Source of the DNA: Cristatella mucedo
Taxonomy: Eukaryota > Bryozoa > Phylactolaemata > Cristatellidae
Reading direction: 5' to 3'
DNA length: 64,000 nt
NCBI GenBank assembly: GCA_009760855.2
Contig: WPIO01000050.1
Coordinates: forward strand, 2,102,501-2,166,500
Shown here: positions 1 through 12,239 of the stretch, in pieces
Layout of the letters: each line of letters opens with the position of its first letter
Numbering within the stretch: the first letter of the stretch is position 1
Notes under the pieces: generated by a model
What the model was told of the DNA's origin: nothing
Seen by the model: only the letters and a program-made list of their open reading frames with translations
Databases searched by the model: none
Made by a program: the position numbers and the translations under genes

Positions 1-689
1 GTCATGTGATTACTCGCATGTAAGCGTAAATTGTTGTGCATTGTTTTGTGAGTGCGTTTGGTGTGTGTATTTCTTGCAAAAAATTATGATTCTTTTAAAT
101 TACAGCGGAGGAAGGACCCTGACCCGTTGATCATCATGGAAATGGTGTTAAAATCAAGGCATCCAGCTAGCTATCACAGATCTGACTGACCCGCTTCAGA
201 CTCGGACTCATGAACATCATAGCAGCAGTCTACTATTCAGACCATTCCATAGACTGTATTTTTACTCAGTAATAATTTTCGAAACGACGTATTACCGACG
301 CATATGTCGGCAATATTTGTAGCTTCAGCAGACCCTTATTTAAACCTGTCCTAGATCTCTGCACTGCCGCATGACTATGTAGATGTGTGCATGAGTTTTG
401 TCGAAGTTATGGTGGTGCTGTGTCAATAAACTTGTGCTTCCTCAATTGCCTTTTCCATTCAAGCATATTTTTGCTTATTATGAAATTCAAAATAACCTTA
501 AAAGAACATATGCTGGTGGGTAGCCACGATTTCGGCCTCTTCTCGAATGAAAATGTGCTCCACTTTAAGTCCTGCTCAACTGGGCTAGATAGACAAAAGC
601 TGAACAAAGCTGATAGAATCGGCTCCTGAAAATATGCGATCTGTCGTCATTAGATCTTTGGCATAGCGCAGGCTACACGACGAGGAGGC
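1..689. other. No recognised feature
   Basis: AT-rich sequence with only short random open frames. Nothing matches the LINE or SINE families found elsewhere in the window. Confidence 0.6.
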
Positions 690-1088
690 TGAGCTCTCAG
701 GCTCCTCTTGCCTTCACGTACTCAATAGACAATAAATGGCTTTTCCATTCCCACACTTTAAGACCGTTGGTGACAGAAACATTTGCTCTGCAGATCCTAA
801 ACTGTGGAACTCACTGATACAATTCTTAGGCAACGAATTTCTCCCTTCAGCTGCCCACTACGGCACATCCTTTATAGCCGTCCTGAAATACTACTGCGAC
901 ACTACTCACTTCCTCGACTGCCCTCCTGACTCAGCTTGCTTCTCACTTTATCTCTGTTTCGTTAGGTGGAATCTGGTTGGCTATGTTCTACCGAAAGCAG
1001 CCTGGCCTTACATGCTCCACAGAAAATTCTCTAACGTAACACTGGCAAAATCCTTGCGGTTTTGTCCAGCTCCAGATGGACATATATA
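690..1088 (+). mobile_element. LINE-B 3' fragment
   Basis: It encodes FKTVGDRN and DPKLWNSLIQFLGNE like the LINE-B C-terminus, then the decayed 3' UTR. The 5' limit is approximate. Confidence 0.7.
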
Positions 1089-2107
1089 ACATTTTCAGAT
1101 GACACGGCTTGGATTACACGTGGCAGCCTGAACAGAGGAGTGGGTGCAACGCTAGCTATAAGAGCAACAATGGCCCGTAGGCTCAGCATGGCATCAGCCG
1201 GTCGTTCTAGTCAGCTGCATTCTGTTATCACTCTAAGTGAGCGAGACCTTGCTCATGAATACCATGCAATTCCAGAGTCGTTATTTTAAAAATGCAGCCG
1301 CCAGATTTCTACTGCAACGGACTAATTCAAACGCTCTTTGCCACCTGAGTTGGCACCTTTTCGCTACCGGCACTGTGTGCAGGGTTAGCCTCAAGCAGCC
1401 TACCGGTGGCCTGGCGAAATCCTGTCGATGCGAAAGCGACTCACGTGTGTTCTCGGTGCTCTAGCTGGTCTCTCCCTAAATTAAGTAGGCGATTCGAGCA
1501 ATGGCACCTCCTACTAGGAACTACTTCACAAAGCAGAATAGCATGTGCATTAAATAGCTGACATCAGGCCGCGGGTCTACGACTTCAGTTGATCGGTGTG
1601 CACGTGTCACGGATTCCGTTTGCTGTCTGACAATCACGTGATTCGCAGATGTTTTTATTTTGCCAAGTACGCCCAGGTATTTGTATGCTCTAAACTGAGC
1701 AACTCACTGAAGCTGCCGCTGGCTGGCTGTGGTTGGAAACCAATCGTTCTTCGTGAACCCTTCTGGGTTACATTTAACATACGATTAAATTTAACATACC
1801 GCTGAAAGGTGAACGATGAACAATGAACGAAATGCCAAGGCACTATTTAGAACCTCTGCTGTATTGTCTGATGCTAAAGAGGAAACTGTGCAGCCTAGAG
1901 TGCCTTTGGTGCATGCCTAGCACCAATAGCATCGTGCAAAAGACTGAAAGAGAAAGCAAACAACGAGCCTTTCCTTCTGCTGCGTCCGCCTCAAATCCTC
2001 GGCTCAAACTCTCTGAACACACGCTGGTGATGCTGCTTTTGCAGCAAGTGCTGAGACCTGAAAATAACTCTTTGCACAGTATCGTCGCAGGCGACTAAGC
2101 TCTTTGC
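1089..2107. other. No recognised feature between LINE fragments
   Basis: Short open frames on both strands without recognisable protein similarity. It is possibly old repeat sequence. Confidence 0.55.
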
Positions 2108-2770
2108 TGTAATAATAATAATACAATAACAATAATGCACTTGATTAAGCGCCCTCAGAGAACTCAATCTTTTTCTAGGTGCTTCATATTTTCTGCAAAG
2201 GGAAGCGCGATTGAATGGTGAGTAATATCATGCTTGATAAACAACATTAATAACATGGTTAGGGATGATATGCACAGGGTCAGAATGCAAAAGTGGTTAG
2301 TGGCAGCATGCACAGTGTCAGCACGCATAAGCACACGAAGGACGAATAACAGTGACCCACTAAATGCTCTCATAAATAGGTATTTTAAGTTCTTTTTAAT
2401 GTGGTCAGGTCTGGGGATGTTCTGACGCAAGTCGGGAGAGAGTTCCAGGCTTTGGGAGCATACGAACTAAATGCACGGTCGCCAAAGAATTTGAGGTTTG
2501 TACGAGGTATTTTTAAACTGCTGGATTCCGGAAAGCGGGTGGTACGATGCTTGGCCTGGTGGGGGAGTATATCTGAGAGATAGGCTGGAGCCAAAGAATG
2601 AAGTGACCTACAAGTGAGCAACAAAACCTTGAAGTCAATCCGTTGCTTGACTGGTAGCCAGTGCAGGTCGGCGAGAAGTGGTGTGATGTGACAACTGCGA
2701 CGCTCATGACACACAAGCCTAGCAGCAGAGTTTTGCACCAGCTGTAATCGCCTGATTGCACATGCCGATG
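2108..2770 (-). mobile_element. LINE-A 3' fragment
   Basis: The minus strand encodes AIRRLQLVQNSAARLVCHER, LLADLHWLPVKQRIDFKVL and FSSYAPKAWNSLPT, the C-terminal region of the LINE-A ORF2. The 3' UTR and an imperfect TAA/CAA tail are at 2108-2130. It is 5'-truncated in the usual manner. Confidence 0.85.
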
Positions 2771-2969
2771 TGCTGTGCCGCGCTATGCTGTGCCGTCTGC
2801 CAACATTAAAAGTATGCTGAACAGGAGATGTTCCTCGAGACTTGGTGTATGCGGCATGCAATAAGCTTCAGCATGGTGATCATGCTTCGGTGCTTCAATG
2901 CATTACGGTTCCTTTGCCAAATCAACTGGGTGCTCGTGTAAACTGGTAAAGCTAGCTTTGCGATTCCGC

Positions 2970-3033
<64 letters not shown>
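2970..3033. repeat. (AT)n microsatellite
   Basis: About 31 AT dinucleotides follow a LINE-A fragment. It is a simple sequence repeat with no coding meaning. Confidence 0.97.
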
Positions 3034-3034
<1 letters not shown>

Positions 3035-3559
3035 ATCCGAACCTTGTTTAGAGACAAGGGAAGATTACATTTAACATACCAACATACCAATGAACGACAA
3101 GTGTCATTAAAACGACACGGGGAAGCTACTTTTAAGTGCAGGAATGATCAGTTTGCAGGTCTTCAGTAGACACCTTAGTATCACTATTGGGAGAAACTGG
3201 AGTCTGTGATAGTGCTGTCCTCCTCAGCTATACCTTGTACTGTAGTTTGACATTATCCATAACAGCAAGTAAGCGATACCACGCAGACCACCGAAGTGGG
3301 CTCAAAGTCGTTTATTCACAAGGACGCGGCAGTGGGCTAGTAAGCGACTGCCCTGCCCGGCGTCCTCTACATAACTCCTTTGCCGTCCGTTACTTAAATG
3401 GCACTGCCATAAATCACTACAACCCATAAACCAACCGCAGTGTCATAGTCTCTGCTGGCCCCTAAATCACTCTAAGCCATAAACTGGCCGTAGGAGGAAT
3501 GACTACACAATAAATGCTATTGACCAATAAACCACTAACATCTCAAAATAGCCGTATGT

Positions 3560-3930
3560 ACGGAACTCAAACCTTTGGTGACCTTGCCTTTAGTTCGTAT
3601 GCTCCCAAAGCCTGGAACTCACTCCCGACTGACGTCTCGACATCCCTGACGTAACGACACTTAAAAGAAGCTGAAAACACACCTGTTTATTACAGCATTT
3701 AGTTGGTCCTTGCGATTTTCCCTTTGGGTGCTGATGTGTGCTGACACTGTGCCAGCTGCTACTAACCATTTCTACGTGTTGATTTTGTGCATGTCGCATC
3801 TAACAACGTTACACTTTATGACGTCGTGAATTTTACGACTAATTGTTTGGTCATGCTTTCTATACAGCTTCTGTAAAGTGCTTAAAAAGAGATTAATTTA
3901 TCTGAGGGCACTATATAAATGAATTATTAT
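3560..3930 (+). mobile_element. LINE-A 3' fragment
   Basis: It contains FSSYAPKAWNSLPTDV-like coding sequence, then the LINE-A 3' UTR and an ATT tail (3915-3930). It is strongly 5'-truncated. Confidence 0.75.
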
Positions 3931-4559
3931 TACTTTAAAGTCACTTGCATGTTAAATATACTATCATTTACACCTCGCTATAGTTGTACTAGCAGACCAA
4001 TCAAAACCCCGGTCACATACACCTTACAGCTAAAACAAGGTTCGATGACGTTCATCAGCTCAATTTTTATCAGGACATTAGTAATAATAATCATAATTAA
4101 TATCTGTAGCAGCATCAGAGTTTATGAACAAGTTCCTGAACGTGGGATGTGTATGCACATTTAGTCACGACTCCACCCTCTCCCGCAGAGAAGGTGTGCT
4201 GTAGGGGATGCACCGACTCACTGCTGCATAGTGCAAAGTTACCTAGCAACACTTTCCCGAAAAACCTCTCATCTAAGCTTACCTTCCTTTCTTTTCTCTT
4301 CTCATCCTCGTCTACAATGATGATTGCCACGGCTAGCTCAATGTCTATGGGCTTTGGCCAGGCGGCTTTTCGCGGGCTCCTCTGTCTCCCAGCACAGTCC
4401 TGGTGGCTTGCGTTGGTACTGAATTACAGTAGTAGTCAAGGCTAGACATAACCACGGAGCTAGTAAGATCTTTAGCCAGCCACCGTGGTATGCAATCCTT
4501 AATCTAACACGTGGCGATCAAATCCTTTGACTAGTTGTGGATGCGGTTTCTTAATAAAA

Positions 4560-4770
4560 CGGTTAAACGTCGCTCAGTTATCGGAAAGGATACCTAAATT
4601 CCGATCAGTTAATGATGGTCTCGCGATAGCATCACTAATCAGAAGAGCACATTCTCCTATAAGTAGGAGCTCGTTTTGAGAATAGCTCAGCTTAAGAAAA
4701 TTGGCCAGCCTCCTGGATCGAATGTCAACAAAGCAAGCATTCAGTTTATCAACCACTGCATCTGATTTCG
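4560..4770 (-). mobile_element. LINE-B fragment (post-RT region)
   Basis: The minus strand reads NELLLIGECALLISDAIARP, resembling the TELLLIGHPKR...LIGDAVVRP segment of the LINE-B at 8034-8306. It is an isolated short fragment. Confidence 0.65.
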
Positions 4771-4834
4771 ATGGTTTAAATGACTATCCTTTAAAATGAC
4801 TAGAATGTAATATACGAATGACGAAATAATCATT

Positions 4835-6350
4835 AACCTCAGGTCATGCCCCAACACTTTTCGAACAGGCTGTAGTCAAGCTGATCTCAAGAGAGCAACA
4901 CTGGACCTAGAACTTGAGCAGCTTCCGCCCAACCTCCCTTCTTTCGTTCCTATCAAAGACTTCAAACTCCAAACCTTGCTAGCAAGTTCCAGTCTGATTT
5001 TAGAGCTAATCACTCGCCAGGGTCAGCATTGCTTTGGATGTATAACGGCCCATTTAGGAATGCAGACTTTGGTTGAATATCTCTGCTTTTTTCGATATCA
5101 GTCGGCAGCTTTTGATACTATCAATCATTAAGTTCTTCTCGAGCGCATCTTATGTCGCCTGGGCAAAGTGGTACGGTACTGCAGTGGCTCAGGTCCTATC
5201 TTAGTGGGATACTCCAGAGTATTGATTTGAACGGACAAAGATCATCCGAGGAACCACTGAAGTATGGGGTACCTTAGGGCTCTGGGCTTGGTCCGGTTCT
5301 TTTCACGGTCCACTCCGTCCCTCTTACCGATGCGATTGCCAGGCACAATTTAGACTTTCACTTCTATGCACGTGACACTCAGTCGTGCTTTTGCTTTGAA
5401 CCCTCCCAGTCTTTGAGCACGTCGATTTCTCTCACCTCCCACGCTGCATATATTGATGACATCCGCACATGCATGGCAGCAAATTTTCTTAATCTGAAAG
5501 CTGATACAAAATCAATGTACTGGTTATGGCAAAACAATCGAGATTCAGAAATTTCTAAACTTAACGATCAAGATCGGCTCTGCCAGCATATCTCCTGTCG
5601 TATTAGCACAAAAAGCAGGTGTCCTGTTCCTAAGTGACAGTTCATTAGACGACAGCCCTCAGCTCCACAATCACGTCTGGCTACTTTCAGCCAGATAAAA
5701 ATTGCCAAAATTCGGGCTTGCTTCGACAAGGATACCACATATAAATTGCTCTACTCATTTGTGATATCCCGTTTCGAATTCTGTGACTCACTGCGTACTG
5801 ATTTACCGGCCTACGCAATCAGGCATTTACCTTTGATGTGAACCTCAGCGGCTAGGCTTCTCTGTTGTGAACATCGCAATTGCCGCATCACACTACTTCT
5901 AGCTGACGAAGTTGCTCCCAGTTAAGCAGCACAAAGATTGATTTCAAGGTTCTCTTGCTTGCTTTTAGGTCCCTTCATTCTTTGAATCGAGATTACCTGT
6001 CAGATCTACTCCTCCACCTGACTAAGCATCTTACCACCTGCTTTTCTGAATCTAATCGTATACCAATACCTCTTGCGAGCCTCAAATCCTTCAGAGATCA
6101 CGCCTTTAGTTTGTATGCTCCTAAAAGGCTGGAGCTCACTTCCGGCTGGCATCACGACATCCCCCTAATTCGACCACATTTAAAAACAGTGAAAATGCAT
6201 CTATGTATTGCAGCCTTTACTGAGTCGGTGTCATTTGTGATTTGTGTGCTTATACGTGCTAAGTCTAACCATAATGTGCTTTTTGACATTGAGCATGCTT
6301 TTTCAACTTTTGATCATGCTTCATCATGCAGCGATTGTAAATTGCTTACA
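4835..6350 (+). mobile_element. LINE-A degenerate copy spanning RT to 3' UTR
   Basis: It aligns by eye along the RT domain (GGCAGCTTTTGATACTATCA at 5103, YARDTQS-like in place of YADDTQL near 5365) and the C-terminal region (5700-6200). There are many stops and frameshifts. It is an old copy. Confidence 0.75.
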
Positions 6351-6379
6351 GTTCTGTAATAGAACACAGTCAGTCAAGG

Positions 6380-7150
6380 GCAATTTAAGAAATGCCAGCG
6401 CCTCATCTATCAGATTGATCAATGTTCTCAATCATTCAAGTAAGATTTCGTGATATGCAGTGTGAAACGCATCTGATAGATATAGCATTTCCAAGAGAGT
6501 TACATTACAATTATCGTGGCTTCTTAAGATTTCGAAGGTCACACGGAGGAGAGCCCTTTGAGTGGAGTGGTGTTGTTTAACAACCGACTGAAGTTCTTCT
6601 TACATTCAAACTTTTCAATATGCTCTAAAAGCTGCTCGGAGAAATACTTTCGAGAATATTTGACAAAGATGGAAGAAAAGAAACTGTTTGGTAGGATTTC
6701 TTAATAAACCAGGATTTTTAAGTATTGGTCATACGATGGCCTATTTGAAAGACTTTGAGACAACTCCGATGTTCAGAGAAGCAATATAAACCTTACTTCT
6801 GGCTAGGCTGATTTGTCCGCCAGTGGAGAACGGTGATCTAGGTCTGCGGGTGACCACTGACCGCTTTCTCTAAAGCAAACTCGGAAAATGTCTCGTAATG
6901 TTTTATTTCGACTCAACGCTCTCATTAGTCAGATATAGAACCTCGGAGGTATGACTACTCGCAATATTTTTTAGCAATTAACGCGCATAACTTATCAGCC
7001 TCAAAGTAAATATCCAGAGAGTGAGACCGGTCAGCCCTGCCAGACACAAGATTCTCTAACTTTTACATTTCTGTAGGTTCCAACTGGCAAAACTGCTGCT
7101 GCAAGTGAAATGTAATCCTATGACATTTACAAGCTTACATGTTTGATGTA
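6380..7150 (-). mobile_element. LINE-B, degenerate RT and upstream region
   Basis: 6380-6480 matches the RT palm segment of the LINE-B at 8577-8660 (minus strand). 6990-7110 resembles 23455-23560 of another LINE-B copy. Frames are destroyed and the limits are approximate. Confidence 0.5.
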
Positions 7151-7375
7151 TTCAGAAACTGGACAGATCTGTGTCAACCTGGACTTCCTAATAATAAGGA
7201 TAATACACTTGTATAACGCCCTTGGAGAACTTATTAAGAGAACCTCACAAGCAAGTTCCAGTCTGTTTTTAGATCTAATTGCTGCACAGCCTCAGCGTTG
7301 CTGAGGCTTTACAACGACAGTCTCAGCAATGCAGACTTTGTCAAAGTCATTTGATTGTTTTGCTTGATCTTTGCT

Positions 7376-8743
7376 TGTATCTGCGTCTGTAACTCCACTA
7401 AGCCATAAAGACCAAGTGGGTGTTTAGGAAAGTTTTGTATGGCAAACTCACAGCCTAGGTGGCTTTCGGTACGCATTCGGTAGCCAACAGATTTCATCTC
7501 ACGCAACTACGAGAAATTGAGATGCATAGCAGAGTCAGGAGAGCAGTTGAGGTAGTGAGTAGCATGGAAGTAGCAGCTCAGGACCGATAAAAAGGGTGTG
7601 CCGTAGTTGGCAGCAGGAGAGTAGTTGTCATTGCATAGGAATTGTGGATGTGAGTTCCGCAGTCTAGGACCTGCAGAGCTAAAGCTTCTGTTGCCAACGG
7701 TCTTTAAGCGGAAGAATGTAACAGTTAATTTATTGTCCATACAGGACCTGAGGGCAAAGAGGCTGAAACTGGTGCAGCGTTCAGCTAGGTATGGAGGAGC
7801 CAAGCCGTGGTGAGCCTTGTGGGTCAGCGTAAGAAATTTGCTCTGTATCCGTTGATCAACCGGCGGCCATCCTAGCTCTTTTAGCAAAGGAGACACGTGC
7901 TCATACCTCTGGGACTTGAAAACTAGCCTCGCAGCTATATTCATTGCCAGCTGCAGTGGCCTAGTTGCTTTCTTTGGTAGCCCAGCCAAAAGGAGATTAC
8001 AATAATCAAGCCGAGACAGAACTAAAGAGCTAGTTAAATTTTTGCAAGCCACTGTGGAAGACAGCTCCTAATCTTGGATAGGGATCGGGCGTGATGGCTA
8101 GCTGTAGAAGCAGTCTTCTGAATAGAGCTTTTTAAATTTAGGCAGCTGTCGAAAACGACTCCTAAATTTTGAGCATGTTGCGATGGTCGCACGACAGCAT
8201 CGCCTATTAGAACAGCAAAGCTTTTTAATCCAGCCACACGTTTAGGGTGTCCTATGAGAAGCAGTTCGGTTTTGTCGTCATCCAGTTTAAAGAATTTTTC
8301 CGACACCCAAAATCTAATGTCGTCAAGGCAAGCATTCAGTTTATCAGTTGCTGCAGCAGATTCCGACAGTTGAATGACAAATACAGCTGAGTAGCGTCAG
8401 CATAGAAGTGACATCCTATTCCATCGGCCTTAATCACATTTCGCAGAGGTTGAGCATAAACGAAAAACAGCAAGGGACCGAGTACAGACGCTTGAGGGAC
8501 TCCACAGGCGACTCGTTTCGTGTGTAAGACTTGACCGCCACGCGACACGGATTGAACGCGATCAGACAAGTACAATTTGAACCACGCCAGTGCCCCGTCT
8601 GCCAGACCAATCGTTGTTCTCAATCGTTCAAGTAGAACATCGTGTCAGTGGCAGCTGATAGCTCTAGCAGAGCTAGGGCAGACATTCTTCTCATCGTTGC
8701 CTCGCAGAATGTCATCATTAATGAATGTATTAATTAATGAATG
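7376..8743 (-). mobile_element. LINE-B inserted in LINE-A
   Basis: The minus strand encodes RT motifs GVPQASVLGPLLFFVYAQPL and FYADATQLYLSF (catalytic YADD altered to YADA) near 8360-8500. It then encodes a C-terminal region with LVLSRLDYCNLLLAGLPKK and GPRLRNSHPQFLCND (7507-8052). It is 5'-truncated within the RT and flanked by a target duplication (TTGATCTTTGCTT at 7363, TTGATCTTTCCTT at 8744). Confidence 0.86.
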
Positions 8744-9690
8744 TGTTGATCTTTCCTTAGCGTTCGAGTATATTCATCACCAAGTCCTCCTCGATCGCAT
8801 CTCATATTGCCTGGGAATCAGTGGCGGTGAACTGCAGTGGTTTAGGTCCTCTCTCAGTGGGTGATTCCAGAGTATTGACATGAATGGAAAAAAGCATCCG
8901 ATGAATCACTGAACTATGGGACACCTCGGGGCTCTGTACTTCGTCTGCTTTTTGTTCACACTCTCCCTCTTGACGATGGGATTGCCAAGCACATTCTAGG
9001 CTTTTACATCTGTGGAGACGACAGTTGTATCTTTGCTTTGATCCCTCCCAGCCCTCCAGCACCTCGAACTCCCTTGCTGAATTGATCCCTCCCAGCCCTC
9101 CAGCACGTCGAACTCCCTTGCTGAATGTATTGCTGACATTCACACATGGATGGTAACAAACTTTCTCAAATTAAATGGCAAAACCAAATTACTAGTTATG
9201 GGGAAACCAAGAGTAACTCAGAAATTGGAAAGCTTAATGCTCAAAATCGGCTCTGCCAGAATAACTCCTGTTGAATGTGCACGAAATCTAGGTTTCCTGT
9301 TCCAAAGTGACCTTGCACAAGAGTATCACATCGGCTCCACGGTCACGTCTGCCTACTTTCAGCTTCGTAACATTGCTAAAATTTGAGCTTGCCTAGACAT
9401 TGACACTACCTACAAATTGGCCCATGCATCTGTAATATCCCGTCTCGATTACTTCAAACTCACTGCTTGCTGGTCTGCCGACCTGTGCAATAAGGCCATT
9501 CCAGTTGGTGCAAAACTCTACGGCCAGGATTGCCTGTCGTGTGCAGCACAGTTGACACACACCACCACTTCTTGCCGACCTGCACTGAGTCCCAGCTAAG
9601 TGGTGCATCGACTTCAAGGTTCTTTCACTCACTTTTAGGTCCTTTCATTCTCTGACTCCAGCCTACCTGTCATAACCACTCCCCCAGCAA

Positions 9691-10105
9691 GCATAGTGCA
9701 ATCCACTTTTCTTATATCTCGTGGGAACCTAAAATCCTTCGGCAAGCAAGGCATCGTGCAGTCCACTTTTCTGATATCTCATAGGAACCTCAAATCCGTC
9801 GGCAAGCTAGGCATAGTGCAATCCACTTTTCTTATATCTCGTGGGAACCTAAAATCCTTCGGCAAGCAAGGCATCGTGCAGTCCACTTTTCTGATATCTC
9901 ATAGGAACCTCAAATCCGTCGGCAAGCTAGGCATAGTGCAATCCACTTTACTTATATCTCGTGGGAACCTAAAATCCTTCGGCAAGCTAGGCATCGTGCA
10001 GTCCACTTTTCTGATATCTCATAGGAACCTCAAATCCGTCGGCAAGCTTGGCATCGTACAATCCACTTTTCTGATATCTCGTAGGAACCTCAAATCTTTC
10101 GGAGA
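9691..10105 (+). repeat. 60-bp minisatellite, alternating A/B units, in frame within LINE-A ORF
   Basis: Seven units of exactly 60 bp run from 9691. Two variants alternate (A at 9721, 9841, 9961; B at 9781, 9901, 10021), making a 120-bp higher-order repeat. Since 60 is divisible by 3, the array stays open and encodes 20-residue repeats (STFLISRGNLKSFGKQGIVQ type). The unit derives from the LINE-A segment preceding FGDRAFSSYAPKA, which follows the last unit intact. Confidence 0.93.
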
Positions 10106-10515
10106 TCGTGCCTTTAGTTCGTATGCTCCCAAAGCCATGCACTCACTTCCAACTGACGTCACGACATCCTCTGACTCCATGACACTTGAAAAAGCTAAAA
10201 GCACACCTATTTATCACAGCCTTTAGTAGGTCCTTGTGATTCGTCCGTGGTGTGCTTATGCTTGCTGAAACTGTGCATGCTGCTATTAACCATCTTTGCA
10301 TGCTGACCTTGTGCATGTCACTTCCAACCATGTTATCCTTGTTGACGTTGTCATGCCATTTTTAACCATAAGATCTTGCTTCCATCCTTGTTCACATTTA
10401 GCACACCATTACTAATCATACGATCTTGCTCCCTTAATAGCATATATGTAAAGCGCCTAGAAAGAGTTTAAGTTCGCTCAGTTCTATAAAAATGAATTGT
10501 TATTACTATTATTAT

Positions 10516-11610
10516 TATCCAGAGCCAAAAGGTGAACTGCTCATCTATCAATGCAGCACAGCCGGAGCATGTTGTTTTTTAGCACAAGAAAGCATGCCTT
10601 AATCAGCACTATGGCGCTGGGGACAGCAGCCTCTCGCTTTCGACAAGTCCTAACCTCTTGTTTGGCAAATAATTTGTCTAAGCAGCACTGACGTAGAAAC
10701 CGGCCACCACCTCACTAGAAATGAGAGAATTCAACCGTCACTACTCTGAATATTCTACTGCGGGTCAGCAGAGCACAAAAGTTGCATAAAGTACAGGATG
10801 TGCTGGCCGGATCTCTCGGGTTACAGTAGAGGATCTCGGGGAACTTGGCTTCACATCTCTCATCTTCGTTAAAGCGCTGGTGCAATTCTCTCCCTGCAGG
10901 TCCTAGACTGAGAAATGAACTGCACAACTAAGCTACTTCCGCAGCACTAGCTCAGTGGTGTTTTCGTATGCAATCAATTCTGATGCTTCCTTTTCCGGCC
11001 ATTTTCCGAAGCTACATAGCTCCAAAACGGCTCGAATTCAGCTATTCCCAATTTGCCTTTGCTTCATGAGTTAAATGTTGTTGGCTAGCGATGGCGTTCC
11101 GAATGCCCTTAGGCTTCGAGTGGGCCTGGACAACTTTCTTGGATTGACGTGGACTTTATCCTCGTGACTTTTTTGGGTCAACACAAGAGCTCGTTACTGC
11201 CCTCTTATGAAACTTACAACTGCAAACTTACAGCACAAACTTACAGCTGCACCGGAAAACGTCCGACGTCTATAAACCCGGGCAACTACAGAAGACACCA
11301 GCGGCGCAGGCTGAGCGCGAGGCAGCTCTAAAGAATTCGAGAACTTTCTAAAGAACTCGACCTGCTGCTGCTGTCAGGCTCAATGCGGAGCCTCAGCCTT
11401 TGCGGCGACACGAGCCGCTGCAAACCAGGACGCCGGCGCCGCTGGCGCACGTCCAGGCACGCAGATGATGAGGCGACTTACAGCCCTGCGCAGGCCTTCC
11501 CAACTCGCCCTGCCGCCTCACCGAAGCAGCCACTGCGACCCTCAGAGCGGGCGGCTCCAGAGCGAGGCAGCAGCGGCAGCGCCCTCCCGCGTAAGCAGCG
11601 CGCCGCAGGC
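10516..11610. other. 3' flank of GDE1
   Basis: No coding sequence is recognised. 10900-10930 resembles a very short LINE-B piece (GGTCCTAGACTGAGAAATGA). The GDE1 3' UTR must begin here, but no clear AATAAA is visible on the minus strand near the stop. Confidence 0.55.
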
Positions 11611-12239
11611 CTACGGGCAGCGGTCCGTCATGTAGGGCAGGCCGAGGACGGACGTCAGGTAGCGCTTCTGCGCGTCGTCGTTCACGGTCCACACGACGAG
11701 TGACACGCCCCTGGCCCGCCAGTAGGCCTTCTGTCGCGCCGACACTTCGCGCTCGTTGATGAGAAACAGCGACGTGCCGCACACGTACCACAGCAGGCCG
11801 TAAATGGCGGCCTCCAGGAGGGCGTCGGCAGCGGGCGCCAGCAGGCGCTTCCACAGCTCGCGATTGCGAACGGGTCCGTCCGGAGAAGCCAGGGTCAGGA
11901 CGGCTGTGCGGTGCGTCAAAGCCGTCACGAACTCGGGGCTTCGTCGCCGGATCGCGTAGATCGTTTGCGGATAAAAGGAGCAGACGATGGCATGCAGGTG
12001 AAGGTCGCCTCTGCCACCGGAAGAGGAGCGCTGCTGCAGGCACTCCAGGGTGGCAGCCATTCGCTCCGACTGGCTGCCCTTGAGGTCCAGAAACATCTTG
12101 AGATCGAGGCGGCGGCACTCGGCGATCGCCTCCTCGAGCGTCGGCACGCGCTCATCCACGTGCCGGCCGGCCGCGTCGCCGGCGGCTGGCCGGAGGCGCG
12201 TCTCCTTCAACTCGTCGTAGGTGAAGTCCTCCACGGCGC
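11611..12239 (-). CDS. GDE1: GDE1 exon 3 (C-terminal half of GDPD domain)
   Basis: It encodes residues 117-325 and the TAG stop at 11611. It contains VPTLEEAIAECRRLDLKMFL, FLDLKG, VCSFYPQTIYAIRR, TALTHR, a hydrophobic segment and WTVN, all collinear with animal GDE1. The protein ends shortly after YMTD, about ten residues earlier than in vertebrates. The acceptor TTCCTTTGAAG sits only about 25 nt from the 3' tail of a LINE-A copy, so the branch-point region is probably repeat-derived. Confidence 0.93.

Larger units (their letters stand above)
7240..10515 (+). mobile_element. LINE-A copy split by a LINE-B insertion and carrying a minisatellite
   Basis: The left part (7240-7375) matches the RT segment just before the LLDLSAAFD motif. 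The right part resumes at that same motif at 8744 and continues to the 3' UTR and ATT tail at 10495-10515. The intervening 7376-8743 is a LINE-B on the other strand. A direct duplication of 44 bp lies at 9039-9126, and a 60-bp tandem array occupies 9691-10105. Confidence 0.85.

Noticed and set aside
9691-10105. CRISPR-like array
   Set aside because: Repeats are directly adjacent without spacers, the genome is eukaryotic, and the unit is a piece of a LINE ORF.
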